Positions 1 to 8,331 of a stretch of DNA of 64,000 nt are shown one piece after another. The translations under genes and the position numbers were made by a program. The stretch covers positions 1,054,001 to 1,118,000 of the forward strand of contig CAVTAR010000001.1 of assembly GCA_963732775.1 (NCBI GenBank). The letters are read 5' to 3'. Below the pieces are notes generated by a model that worked only from the letters and a program-made list of their open reading frames with translations, was not told the origin of the DNA and ran no database searches. How positions within the stretch are numbered: position 1 is the first letter of the stretch; each line of letters opens with the position of its first letter. Source of the stretch: CAVRQM01 sp963732775. Lineage in GTDB: Bacteria; Pseudomonadota; Alphaproteobacteria; Acetobacterales; Acetobacteraceae.

Positions 1-959
1 CCCGCCGCGATGAACGCCGCCTCCAGCATCGCCGAGGGCACGTAGTCGGACGCCAGCGCATCCACCAATCCCGCGGCGATCAGGTCGCGCGCGGAGATGT
101 TGCCGGAATGGCTGCGCCCGCGCACCACGTTCGGCGCCCCCGCGATCACCCCCATGCCGGCGGCCCTGGCGGCGGTCGCGGCCTCCAGGCTGACGGGGAA
201 CTCGCTGATGGTGACGCCGTCGGCCACGTTCTCGGCGATCTCCGCCTCGGTGCGGTCGTCGTGGCTGGCGAGTGCGACGTCCCGGCCGCGCATCATGTGC
301 AGCAGCGCATCGCGGTTGGGCCGGCGCAGCCGGGCGCGCTGGGCGACGATCTCGGCGATGCGCACCTCGATCTGCGCGTCCGAGGCGCCGCCGCGCCGCC
401 GCAGGTCGCGGTAGTGCTCCAGGTCCGCGTATTGTCCCACGCCGGGGCTGTGGTCCATCAGGCTGACCATGCGCAGCAGCGGATGGCCGGCGAGCGGCGT
501 CACCATCTCCATCACGTCGTGCGCCGGCAGTTCGCAGCGCAGGTGCAGGAAGTGCTCGGCGCGCAGCATCCCGGTGCCGGCCAGCGCGTCGAGGTCGGCG
601 ACGCCCTCGCGCGCGGTCTGCAGGCGGCCCTCGTCGAAGCCGAGGTCGCCCAGGCACAGCGCGTCGAGCACGGTGGTGATGCCGGCCACCGCACATTGCG
701 CGTCGTGCGCCAGCATCGCCGAGCGCGACGGCCAGCGGGTGCGGCTGCGCGGCTCGACCTGGCGCTCCAGGTTGTCGGTGTGCAGGTCGACGATGCCCGG
801 CATCACGATGTCGCCGTCCAGGTCTTCGGCGGCGGCGGCGACACTGGGTGCGGCACCGGGCGCGATCTCGGCAATCATGCCGTCGCGGACGACGATCGTG
901 CCGTGCAGCACGCGGTCCGCCAGCACGAGCCTGGCGTTGGTCAGCGCGAACTCGGTCAT
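1..959 (-). CDS. phnM: PhnM, ribose 1-methylphosphonate triphosphate diphosphatase (partial)
   Basis: Amidohydrolase-superfamily enzyme of the C-P lyase pathway; the family cleaves pyrophosphate from 5-triphospho-ribosyl-1-phosphonate, leaving the 5-phosphate substrate for PhnJ. The ATG at 959 begins MTEFALTNARLVLADRV. The metal-binding motif near residue 58 reads DLHTDNLERQ, typical of PhnM. A long central stretch carries FLHLRCEL and SLMDHSPGVGQY, also characteristic. About 319 codons are visible and the frame runs off the left edge, so roughly 60 C-terminal residues are missing compared with the usual ~380. The start overlaps the phnL stop by 4 bp, so it is the last visible gene of the phnGHIJKLM operon. 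Confidence 0.93.
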   Translation of the reverse strand, partial: MTEFALTNARLVLADRVLHGTIVVRDGMIAEIAPGAAPSVAAAAEDLDGDIVMPGIVDLHTDNLERQVEPRSRTRWPSRSAMLAHDAQCAVAGITTVLDALCLGDLGFDEGRLQTAREGVADLDALAGTGMLRAEHFLHLRCELPAHDVMEMVTPLAGHPLLRMVSLMDHSPGVGQYADLEHYRDLRRRGGASDAQIEVRIAEIVAQRARLRRPNRDALLHMMRGRDVALASHDDRTEAEIAENVADGVTISEFPVSLEAATAARAAGMGVIAGAPNVVRGRSHSGNISARDLIAAGLVDALASDYVPSAMLEAAFIAA

Positions 960-1636
960 GCGGGCGTTCCCATCGGGCGCACCTCATAGCGCCGGTCCGC
1001 CACCCGGTCACGTATCGCCGGATCGTGGAAGATCCCCACGACGGCCACGCCGCGCGCCTTCGCCTCGACGATCATTCCCACCACGATGTCGGCCCGCGCC
1101 GCGTCGAGGCTCGCGGTCGGCTCGTCGAGCAGCAGGATGGGGTGCCCGCCGGCGAACCCGCGCGCGAGATTGACGCGCTGCTGCTCGCCGCCGGAGAAGG
1201 TGGCCGGTGCCAGGCCGTGCAGCCGCGGCGGCAGGTCGAGCCGTTGCAGCAGGGCTGCCGCCGCCGCCCGGTCGCAGCCGGGGGCGGCCTGCGCCACCAC
1301 GTCGAGCGCCGAGACGCGCGGCACCACGCGCAGGAACTGGCTGACATAGCCCAACGTCCTCGCACGCACGGACAGCACCGCACGGGGCGGGGCCGCCGCG
1401 ATGTCCACCTCGGCATCGTCGTGGCGCACGAGGATGCGGCCGGCGTCGATGCGGTTGGTGCCGTACAGGCAGCGCAGCAGCGTGCTCTTGCCCGCACCCG
1501 ACGGTCCGGTCAGCGCCAGGCACTCGCCCGCGGCCACATGCAGCGACACCTCGGCCAGCACGTCGATCCGCACGCCGCCCTGCAGGTGCAGGGTGAACCC
1601 TTTCGCGAGCGCCTCGGTGCGCAGCAGCGGCGTCAT
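956..1636 (-). CDS. phnL: PhnL, C-P lyase ABC-type ATPase subunit
   Basis: 226-aa ABC-family ATPase of the C-P lyase system; in the family it works with PhnGHI in forming the ribosyl-phosphonate rather than in membrane transport. The Walker A motif reads GPSGAGKST, the signature SGGEQQR and Walker B ILLLDEPTASLD. No membrane segments are present and no permease is encoded beside it. The ATG at 1636 overlaps the phnK stop and its TGA overlaps the phnM start, so translation is coupled on both sides. Length matches the family. Confidence 0.93.
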   Translation of the reverse strand: MTPLLRTEALAKGFTLHLQGGVRIDVLAEVSLHVAAGECLALTGPSGAGKSTLLRCLYGTNRIDAGRILVRHDDAEVDIAAAPPRAVLSVRARTLGYVSQFLRVVPRVSALDVVAQAAPGCDRAAAAALLQRLDLPPRLHGLAPATFSGGEQQRVNLARGFAGGHPILLLDEPTASLDAARADIVVGMIVEAKARGVAVVGIFHDPAIRDRVADRRYEVRPMGTPA

Positions 1637-2412
1637 CCGGCCAGCGCGGAGCTGACCAGGAGCTGCGTGTAGGGATGCTGCGGGTCGTCCAGCACCTGGT
1701 CGGTCAGCCCCTGTTCCACCACGCCCCCGGCCTGCATCACCAGGATGCGCCCGGCGAGCAGGCGCGCCACGGCGAGGTCGTGCGTCACCAGCACCACGGC
1801 CACGCCCAGCCGGGCGACCAGGCCGCGGATCAGGTCGAGCAGCCGCGCCTGCACCGAGACGTCGAGCCCGCCGGTCGGCTCGTCCATGAACACCAGGTGC
1901 GGCTGCGTCACCAGCGTGCGGGCGATCTGCAGCCGTTGCAGCATCCCGCCGGAGAAGGTGCGCGGCAGGTCGTCGATGCGGTCGGCGCCGATCTCCACCT
2001 CGCCGAGCCAGCGTGTCGCCTCGGCGCGGATGCGGCCGTAGTGGCGCGCCCCCTGCGCCATCAGCCGCTCGCCGACATTGCCGCCGGCCGAGACGGCCAT
2101 GCGCAGCGCCGCGCGGGGTTCCTGTTCCACGAAGCCCCAGGCGGCGCGATGCAGGGCGCGCAGCGCGGGCGCGGGCATCGCGTCCACCTCGATCGGCGAG
2201 GCGTCGGGCGGACGATACAGGACGCGGCCGGCATCGGCGCGCGCCCGGCCGGAAAGCACGCGCAGCAGCGTGGACTTGCCCGAGCCGCTCTCGCCGACCA
2301 CGGCCAGGATCTCGCCGGGCCAGACCGCGGCCTGCACGCCGTCGAGCGCCACGATGCGGCCGAAGGCGAGGCGCAGGCCGGTTGCCTCCAGCAGCGGCGG
2401 ATCGTCGCTCAC
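1633..2412 (-). CDS. phnK: PhnK, C-P lyase ABC-type ATPase subunit
   Basis: 259-aa ABC-type ATPase that in known systems docks on the PhnGHIJ core complex. Walker A reads GESGSGKST near residue 39, the signature is SGGMLQR, and Walker B is LVFMDEPTGGLD, followed by a THD switch. The C-terminal HPYTQLLVSS segment resembles oligopeptide-importer ATPases, as is normal for PhnK. The GTG start at 2412 lies inside the phnJ stop region (GTGA overlap). The first residues are MSDDPPLLEATGLRLAFG. Confidence 0.93.
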   Translation of the reverse strand: MSDDPPLLEATGLRLAFGRIVALDGVQAAVWPGEILAVVGESGSGKSTLLRVLSGRARADAGRVLYRPPDASPIEVDAMPAPALRALHRAAWGFVEQEPRAALRMAVSAGGNVGERLMAQGARHYGRIRAEATRWLGEVEIGADRIDDLPRTFSGGMLQRLQIARTLVTQPHLVFMDEPTGGLDVSVQARLLDLIRGLVARLGVAVVLVTHDLAVARLLAGRILVMQAGGVVEQGLTDQVLDDPQHPYTQLLVSSALAG

Positions 2413-3242
2413 GCCGCACGCCGTTGCGCGCACGCATCGGTGTCCGAGCACAGGAAGCGCCGCCCGCCGGCATCGTTGGTGACGATCTCGTCGAGATAGG
2501 TGTCGTCCGCCCCGCATCGGTCGCACACTCCCGGCGCGCGGCCGGGATGGAACGGGAAGTCGTCGAAGTCGAGGCTGCGCACGTCGGTGTAGGGCGGCAG
2601 CGCGTAGATGCGCTTCTCGCGGCCGGCGCCGAACAGCATCAGCGCCGGGCTCATGTGCAGCTTCGGGTTGTCGAAGGCCGGGATCGGCGACGGCGACATC
2701 AGGTACCGCCCCTGGACCATCACCGGATGGTCGTAGGCGATCGCCACCTGACCGAGCCGCGCGATGTCCTCGTACAGCCGCACGAGCATCGGCCCGTACT
2801 CGGCCAGCGCGTGCATCTGGCGGGCCTGCGCCCGCGAGGGTTCGAGCTTGCTCAGCGGCTCGGGCAGCGGCACCTGGAACACCACGATCTGCCCCTCGCG
2901 CAGCGGCGTCTCCGGAATGCGGTGGCGGGTCTGCACGATGCTCGCCGCGGCGGTGCGGGTGGTGGTGGCGATGCCGGCCACGCGGGCGAAGAAGCGGCGG
3001 ATGGAGACCGCGTTGGTGGTGTCGTCCGCGCCCTGGTCGATTACCCTCAGCACGTCGTCCGGGCCGATGATCGCCGCCGTCACCTGGATGCCGCCGGTGC
3101 CCCAGCCGTACGGCAGCGGCATCTCGCGCCTGGCGAACGGCACCTGGTGGCCGGGGATGCACACCGCCTTCAGGATGGCGCGCCGCAGCATCCGCTTCGT
3201 GTCGGCGTCGAGATAGGCGAAGCTGTAGCCGGGCGGCGTCAC
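2409..3242 (-). CDS. phnJ: PhnJ, carbon-phosphorus lyase (radical SAM)
   Basis: 277-aa catalytic C-P lyase, which uses an iron-sulfur cluster and S-adenosylmethionine to break the carbon-phosphorus bond of 5-phosphoribosyl 1-phosphonate. The C-terminus holds the cluster-type cysteines: CDRCGADD followed about 20 residues later by FLCSDTDAC, matching the PhnJ CX2C...CX5C arrangement. The N-terminus YSFAYLDADTKRMLRRAILK and GGIQVTAAIIGPDDVLRVID are family hallmarks. The GTG at 3242 overlaps the phnI stop by 4 bp. Length agrees with the E. coli protein. Confidence 0.95.
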   Translation of the reverse strand: MTPPGYSFAYLDADTKRMLRRAILKAVCIPGHQVPFARREMPLPYGWGTGGIQVTAAIIGPDDVLRVIDQGADDTTNAVSIRRFFARVAGIATTTRTAAASIVQTRHRIPETPLREGQIVVFQVPLPEPLSKLEPSRAQARQMHALAEYGPMLVRLYEDIARLGQVAIAYDHPVMVQGRYLMSPSPIPAFDNPKLHMSPALMLFGAGREKRIYALPPYTDVRSLDFDDFPFHPGRAPGVCDRCGADDTYLDEIVTNDAGGRRFLCSDTDACAQRRAA

Positions 3243-4305
3243 GCGGCGGCCGCCCGCCGCATCCGGCGCACCGCCTCCAGCTCGGCCTGGAAGTCGACGT
3301 AGTGCGGCAGCTTCAGGTGCTCCACGAACCCGGTGGCCTCCACGTTGTCGCAGTGCGACAGCACGAACTCGGCGTCCTGCGTGGGGGCCGTCACGTCCTC
3401 GCCGAGTTCGGCGGCGCGCAGGCTGCGGTCGAGCAGCGCCATGGTCATCGCGCGCCGGTCCTGGTGCCCGAAGGCGAGGCCGTAGCCGCGGGTGAACTGC
3501 GGCGGCACGCTGGCCGAGCCGGTGAACTGGTTGACCATCTCGCACTCGGTCAGCGTGATCTCGCCGATCTCGACCGCAAAGCCGAGTTCCGGCAGGTCGA
3601 CCTCCACCGCCACCCGGCCCATGCGCAGCTCGGCCACGAACGGGTGGGTGTCGCCGTAGCCGCGCTGGGTCGCGTAGCCGAGGCCGAGCAGGAAGCCCTC
3701 GTCGCCGCGCGCGAGTGCCTGGAGCCGCGTCTCGCGCGCGGCAGGGAACGCCAGCGGCGCGCGGGTGATGTCGCCCGGGACCCGTCCGCTTCGGCGTCCG
3801 CGCCGGCGTTCGGCTCCAGCAGGCCCTCGCCGCCGAGCACGGCGGCGACCCTCGGCGCCGGACCCGAAGCGGCCTCCGCCAGTCCGGCGACCGGTGCGTC
3901 GTCCGGCGTGAACTCGAGCAGGCGGTGGGTGTAGTCGGCGGTCGGCCCCAGCACCTGGCCGCCCGGCAGGTCCTTGAAGGTCGCCGAGACGCGCCGGAGC
4001 GGCCTCATCGCCGCCGTGTCCACCGGGCGGGAGGCGGCGAACCGGGGCAGGGTGGTGCGGAACGCGCGCAGCAGGAACGCCGCCTCGATCAGGTCGCCCT
4101 GCGCCTGGCGGATCGCGAGTGCCGCGAGTTCCGGATCGTAGAGGCTGCCCTCGCTCATCACGCGGTCCACCGCGCGGCCGAGCTGCTGGACCAGTTGCGC
4201 CACCTCGACGCGGGCGAGCGCGGGGTCGCCCCGGCCGAGGGCGGCGCGCCAGGCGTGGGCCGCGTCGATCGCCGCCTCGCCCCCCTTCACCGCGACATAG
4301 GCCAC
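3239..4305 (-). pseudogene. phnI: phnI, C-P lyase nucleosidase-like subunit, interrupted by a one-base frameshift
   Basis: PhnI exchanges adenine of ATP for the phosphonate together with PhnGHL. The N-terminal two fifths (MAYVAVKGGEAAIDAAH, from a GTG at 4305) and the C-terminal half (DITRAPLAFPAARETRLQAL to the TGA at 3239) are both clear PhnI but lie in different frames. The switch falls near 3771-3795, in a GGGTCCCGGG context. The span is 1,067 nt; one added base gives 355 codons, the length expected for PhnI, so a single missing base explains it. Neighbouring genes keep their tight overlaps. Either a sequencing deletion or a fresh mutation inactivating the pathway would look like this. 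Confidence 0.88.
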
Positions 4306-4308
4306 GGC

Positions 4309-4887
4309 TCAGGCCGCCGTGATGTCGAGCGAGCGGGGCAGGGCGGCCAGCGTGGCGCCGGCGCAGAGCACGAGGTCCACGCCGCGCGGGAACAGTCGCC
4401 GCTGCCGCGACCAGAGCGCCGCGAACGTCTCGGGCAGGCCGCGTGCCCGCAGCACCGCCGGTGCGGCGAGCCCGGGCCCCTCCAGCCGCCACGCCGGGCC
4501 GTCGCCGAGCGCTGCCACCTGCACGATGACCGTGGCCCCATCCTGCGGGTTCTCGTCGGTGCCGGCATCGAGCGCCGCGAGGTCGGGCAGCAGCGGGGCG
4601 CAGACGAAGCGCGCGCCGGCCGGGTCGGCCGCCGATGCGGCCCCGGTGTGGAACGCGAGCCAAGACCGCGCCGCAGCGAAGCCCGGATCGAGCCAGAGCG
4701 GCGTGTCGGCATCGACCAGGGTCAGTAGCACGGACGCCGTCGCGCGCCCGAGCGGCGGGGCCGGATCGAGGTCATCGCCGGCCGACTGCAACGAACCGGG
4801 CTGGGCGTGCGCGGCGAGCAGCGCGCGGAAGCAGGCCTGCGACGCCGCCTCGGGGTCGGCGTGGCCGGGGCGGAGGAGCAGGCTCAT
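4309..4887 (-). CDS. phnH: PhnH, C-P lyase core complex subunit
   Basis: 192-aa subunit of the PhnGHIJ core complex. The N-terminus MSLLLRPGHADPEAASQACF matches the start of PhnH proteins, including the early FR-type segment (CFRALL). TLVDADTPLWLD and the late RGVDLVLCAG are also family-like. The ATG at 4887 overlaps the phnG stop by 4 bp. The gene ends 3 bp before the phnI GTG, so all core subunits appear to be made from one transcript. Confidence 0.92.
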   Translation of the reverse strand: MSLLLRPGHADPEAASQACFRALLAAHAQPGSLQSAGDDLDPAPPLGRATASVLLTLVDADTPLWLDPGFAAARSWLAFHTGAASAADPAGARFVCAPLLPDLAALDAGTDENPQDGATVIVQVAALGDGPAWRLEGPGLAAPAVLRARGLPETFAALWSRQRRLFPRGVDLVLCAGATLAALPRSLDITAA

Positions 4888-5342
4888 CCGCGCATCGTGG
4901 CGAGGGTGGCAAACTCCACCCGCGTGGCCGCCGCCTGTCGAGCCTCGCGCTCGCGCGCCTCCGCCTGGCCGGTCTGCAGCACCGCGACCACGCTGGCCAG
5001 GAGCGCCGGGGCGCATCGCGCGTCCTGGAGCGCCGCGTCGAGCCGCGCCGCGAGTTCGGCGTGCCGGCCATCGCGCCCCGCGACCACGGCATGGCCCACG
5101 AACCCGCCGGCCTGCACGGTGCAGCGCGCGACGGTTATCTCGCCCAGGTTGAAGGCTGCCCCGTCGCCGCCGATGCGGCCGCGCACCATCACCATGCCGA
5201 GTTCCGGGCCGCGCAGCAGGGTGTGGCAGGGCAGCGGGGGAGCGTGGGCGAGGGCGACCGCGATCGTCGGCGCGTCGGCCCGCGCGAGCACCGCCATCCA
5301 GTCCCGGCGCGCCGCCGCTCCCGATGCAGGCTCCCCAGCCAT
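4884..5342 (-). CDS. phnG: PhnG, C-P lyase core complex subunit
   Basis: 152-aa first gene of the visible phn operon. Family segments include RRDWMAVLARAD, LLRGPELGMVMVRGRIGG, FNLGEITVARC and GRD.RHAELAARLDAAL. An AGGAGG ribosome site lies 5 nt before the ATG at 5342, the strongest in the operon, which fits a leader gene. The promoter would lie in the 105 bp between 5343 and the upstream regulator, or further upstream if the two are co-transcribed. Confidence 0.92.
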   Translation of the reverse strand: MAGEPASGAAARRDWMAVLARADAPTIAVALAHAPPLPCHTLLRGPELGMVMVRGRIGGDGAAFNLGEITVARCTVQAGGFVGHAVVAGRDGRHAELAARLDAALQDARCAPALLASVVAVLQTGQAEAREREARQAAATRVEFATLATMRG

Positions 5343-5447
5343 GCCGACCTCCTGCGTCCAGGCCCGCGACTCGTGATCCGCCGGGCGGGCCCCGCAGCCT
5401 AGGGCGGGACTGCCGTCGTCCCAAGGAGGGTCATGCCGGCCGGGGGC

Positions 5448-5837
5448 TCAGGGGGGACGCGGACCCAGCCGCCGACGTGGCAGGGCGTGCAGCCACCCGG
5501 CGGCCGTCGCCGCGTGATCCGTCTCGCCCGGATCGGGCGCGGACGCGACCCCGAACAGGAGGAAATCGGCGGTCACGCCGAAAGCGCGTGAGTACTCGCG
5601 GACCAGCAGCGCCGATGGCGGCTGGTCGCCCTTCTCGGTCTTGGAAATGATCGAGGAGTTGAGCCCGAGCGCCGCCGCGAACTCCTTCTGCGTCACGCCG
5701 GCGGCTTCGCGGGAACAGCGCAATCGCTCGCCGGTGGCCACCCTGAACGCCAGGATCGCGGTCTGCTGTTCCAGCGAGCGCTTGGATTGCCTCGGCACAC
5801 GCAACCGATGCCACGACAACATGATCTTGTCATGCAA
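5448..5837 (-). CDS. XRE-family helix-turn-helix regulator
   Basis: 129-aa small DNA-binding protein. A Cro/C1-type helix-turn-helix spans roughly residues 38-90: RCSREAAGVTQKEFAAALG then NSSIISKTEKGDQPPS and LVREYSRAFGVTADFLLFG. The ending 'DFLLFG' is typical of XRE repressors. It is transcribed toward phnG and lies 105 bp upstream, the place where GntR-type PhnF is often found in other phn operons. A role controlling phn genes is inferred from position only. Earlier Met codons make the exact start uncertain. Confidence 0.75.
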   Translation of the reverse strand: MHDKIMLSWHRLRVPRQSKRSLEQQTAILAFRVATGERLRCSREAAGVTQKEFAAALGLNSSIISKTEKGDQPPSALLVREYSRAFGVTADFLLFGVASAPDPGETDHAATAAGWLHALPRRRLGPRPP

Positions 5838-6086
5838 AAACGTGCCGCAGGCGGGTCGGTTCGCCTGCTTTCGCCTTCACCACGCATGCGTACGCACCTG
5901 CATGCAGGGCAAGCGGGTCGACACACGATCGGGGCCACGCCTACCTCGAGCGACAAACCCCTGCAACCTATCGACAACCCGTTCGGCTAGAGGCTGCCAC
6001 CCATGTTGCCAGGTCGGGCCCATGACTCCCCGATCGGTCCACGCCTGCGGGTCGGGCCCATGTCTCCAAGTCGGGCTTGGCCGAGT

Positions 6087-6162
6087 TGGCTCCCGGAGTA
6101 GGACTCGAACCTACGACCGAGCGGTTAACAGCCGCTTGCTCTACCAGCTGAGCTATCCGGGA
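6087..6162 (-). tRNA. tRNA-Asn (GTT)
   Basis: A 76-nt cloverleaf on the minus strand. The acceptor stem TCCCGGA pairs with TCCGGGA, the discriminator base is G and CCA is encoded. The anticodon arm GCGGCTGTTAACCGC carries anticodon GTT, and the T arm contains GTTCGAGTC. Confidence 0.96.
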
Positions 6163-6449
6163 CCAGCGCGGCAGGGGTATAGCGAAGCCGCCCTTGAGTT
6201 GCAACGCGGGTAGCAGCCGGGTCCAGTCGGGCCCGGCACCCTGGCGACAGAGGGCCGGGGCAGAGCTCGACCGAACCGAGAAAGCCCGACACGATGGGCG
6301 TGGCGGCAACCACGGACTCCACTCCCGAGTGGAGGTCAGGGCTCACGTCACATCCAGTCCAGCCGGCGAGAGCGTGCCTGTGCGCCTGGAAAACTTCGGA
6401 TCAGGTCGTTTCGCCGGCCACAAGAGGTACGTCGAACGTGATTGCCGCT

Positions 6450-7130
6450 TCAGGATACGCTCCCACCGAAGCCGGGTGAGGGTTGACCTCGGCGATCTTG
6501 CAGCCGATCTGGCACTCGTGAGTAGAGGCGTCGTGTAATTGCGGAATACGAAGCCGTTGAATCCGGCTACCCTGATGGAATCGGGGACCCGGATACGTCG
6601 ACGAGCAAGTACCTTGAGCACCGCGATGGCAATCTGGTCGTTGCCGCCGATCACCGCATCGGGCAGAGCACCGTGCTCCAGCCGGTCCTCGGTCGCCTGC
6701 AAGGTCGCGACGTAATGCTGCTCGTTACACGTCATCCGATCGACGGTGTAGCGCCTTCGAGCACAGCACGCACACCCTGTTCGCGGCGCTCGATGGCCGG
6801 CCACTCGCGCGCCGGCGCGACAAACAGGAAGTTGCGCGCGCCGCGATCGACGAGATGGCGGGCCAGCGCCGCGCCGCCTGCCACATCGTCCTGCAGATAG
6901 AGCATCCGTCGCCGATGCAGCGGGGCAGGGTGTCCTGGACGACAACGACCGGCACCGGCAATTCACCCACTAGCCGGTATGCCTGCTCCCGCGTTTCGGG
7001 CGGCCCCGACACCAGGATGGCCATCGCGTCCACGCCGATTGGCCGGGTCAGGAACGTGCGCAGATCCTGTAGGCTGCGGGCGCCTGTCACCATGAGGCTG
7101 TAGCCGGGACCGACAAGCGCGTTGCGCTTG
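6450..7130 (-). pseudogene. LacI/GalR-type regulator remnant, multiple frameshifts
   Basis: Pieces of a LacI-type sugar-binding regulatory domain lie in all three minus frames. The upstream piece reads LVGPGYSLMVTGARSLQDLR and VDAMAILVSGPPETREQAY (about 7130-6925). The middle piece reads LYLQDDVAGGAALARHLVDR and FLFVAPAREWPAIERREQGV (about 6930-6760). The last piece reads ALPDAVIGGNDQIAIAVLKV and RVPDSIRVAGFNGFVFRNYT (about 6690-6530). The order is correct for the family, so this is one decayed gene. No N-terminal helix-turn-helix is recognisable. At least two frame changes are needed, so it is certainly not functional as written. Confidence 0.8.
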
Positions 7131-7403
7131 ACAAGCCGGAGCCGTCAAGGACACATCAATCGCTTAACGGGCCCGGCGCTCCACCCCACGGATCTGGCGA
7201 TCAAGGCCGGCGAGTTCTTCTCGATCCTCGGGCCGAGCGGCTCGGGGAAGACCACCACCCTTCGCCTGATCGCCTGGGATCAGACCCGGTTCGGCTTCAC
7301 TCCAACAGTGAATGCGGTCTTCACGTGCATCGGCGTCATGACCCTAGCTCTGGTCCTCCTGGCCGAAATCCTCATCGATCCGGCGTCAAAGCGGAGCGGG
7401 TGA
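7122..7403 (+). pseudogene. Fossil fusion of polyamine-type ABC ATPase and permease fragments
   Basis: A 93-codon open frame joins two unrelated parts of an importer operon. Residues about 20-50 are the start of a PotA-like ATPase with Walker A (FFSILGPSGSGKTTTLRLIA). Residues about 51-88 are the C-terminal end of a PotC/PotB-like permease (RFGFTPTVNAVFTCIG followed by a hydrophobic helix). Everything between is absent, so an internal deletion removed the rest of the ATPase and most of the permease gene. Upstream residues are not family-like. It is unlikely to work as a transporter. Confidence 0.75.
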
Positions 7404-7488
7404 CGGTCCGCGACCGGGCATCCGATCGACGGCGACGCGACGTGACCGCCGGACGAAGAGAAGGTCTGAAAATCGGACGACCTGGCCG

Positions 7489-7893
7489 TTGCTTAACCTG
7501 CCGGCAGGTCAGGCCCAGGCCTCGCCGCACTTCGACCAGACGCTCTGTCGAGCGCGGCGGCGAGCGGCGTTCGCGATGATGCGGGCGCTGTCCTTCATCG
7601 ACCACTACCTCGACGGAGGTCCATGGGCGGTCGGCGGGCAGGCCTCGATCGGCGGTAGCGCGATCGTCCCCGTGCTCAACGTGGTGGCGTTGGTCGGCAT
7701 GGTCTATCAGCAGCCGGACCTGCTGACGAGATATCCCAGGATCGCATCCTACTGGAGCGCCGCGCGAGACGAGCCGGTCAACGCGCGCGTTATCAGCGAG
7801 CCGAATGGCGGCGGTGCCGAAGCATTGACCGCGTCGTGCGGTCCGGCAACTGCGCCGGTATCGACAGGCGCGTCAGCGCCGCCAAGTCACTGA
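7489..7893 (+). pseudogene. Glutathione S-transferase C-terminal remnant
   Basis: The recognisable part (about 7565-7800) resembles the all-alpha C-terminal domain of glutathione S-transferases: ALSFIDHYLDGGPWAVGGQA, then a degraded 'IADI' helix and LLTRYPRIASYWSAARDEPV. The N-terminal thioredoxin fold is missing and the sequence before residue 25 is unrelated. It lies among other gene fossils between two tRNA genes, so a remnant is more likely than a short functional protein. Confidence 0.6.
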
Positions 7894-8058
7894 GCGCGAC
7901 GTCGGCGCCGCGGCAGCGTTCTCCTCGACAATCTCGGGACGCCTGGTGCGCGCGATCGGCACGATGTCGAGTTCCTGCGCCAGTCGCCAGGCGGCGGGGA
8001 ACAGTTGTGACATCCGGGCCAGCATCAGCATCAGACGTCCGCTTGCATCGTTCGGAGG

Positions 8059-8143
8059 TGGTGCGGGCGGTCGGAATCGAACCGACACTCCTCTCGGAAC
8101 CGGATTTTGAGTCCGGCGCGTCTACCAGTTCCACCACGCCCGC
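8059..8143 (-). tRNA. tRNA-Leu (CAA)
   Basis: An 85-nt class II tRNA on the minus strand with a long variable arm. The acceptor stem GCGGGCG pairs with CGCCCGC, the discriminator is A and CCA is encoded. The anticodon arm CCGGACTCAAAATCCGG gives anticodon CAA, and the T loop reads GGTTCGATTCC. Confidence 0.96.
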
Positions 8144-8331
8144 ATCGAGCCCAACGCCTCCCGGTAGCCTTTAGCGCATTCCGGGCCAGCTTGGGAGGGC
8201 CGCCGATAACGCGTTCCGTGCCTGCATGCATTCAGGGAGAAAGTTTCCAGAACCAACGCGAAGCCCCGTTCGCGCGAGCCCCGCTCGGCGAGCGCGGGGG
8301 CAGTCGTCTCCGTCAACCCCAATCGGCCCAC

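Larger units (their letters stand above)
6163..8058. other. Degenerate region between two tRNA genes
   Basis: About 1.9 kb with no intact gene. It holds, in order, a LacI-type regulator broken by frameshifts, a short fusion of ABC-importer ATPase and permease fragments, and a glutathione S-transferase tail, each annotated separately. The stretch 6163-6450 and the piece 7900-8050 show no recognisable product. The flanking tRNA genes make this a plausible old insertion zone, but no integrase or attachment repeat was seen. Confidence 0.7.

Noticed and set aside
7873..8088. A 71-codon minus-strand frame before tRNA-Leu
   Set aside because: It runs into the tRNA gene, no family is recognisable, and the region is otherwise degraded.
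8279..8299. Hairpin CCCCGC/GCGGGG downstream of the aldolase gene
   Set aside because: The stem is short, lacks a T-run and is expected by chance in such GC-rich sequence.
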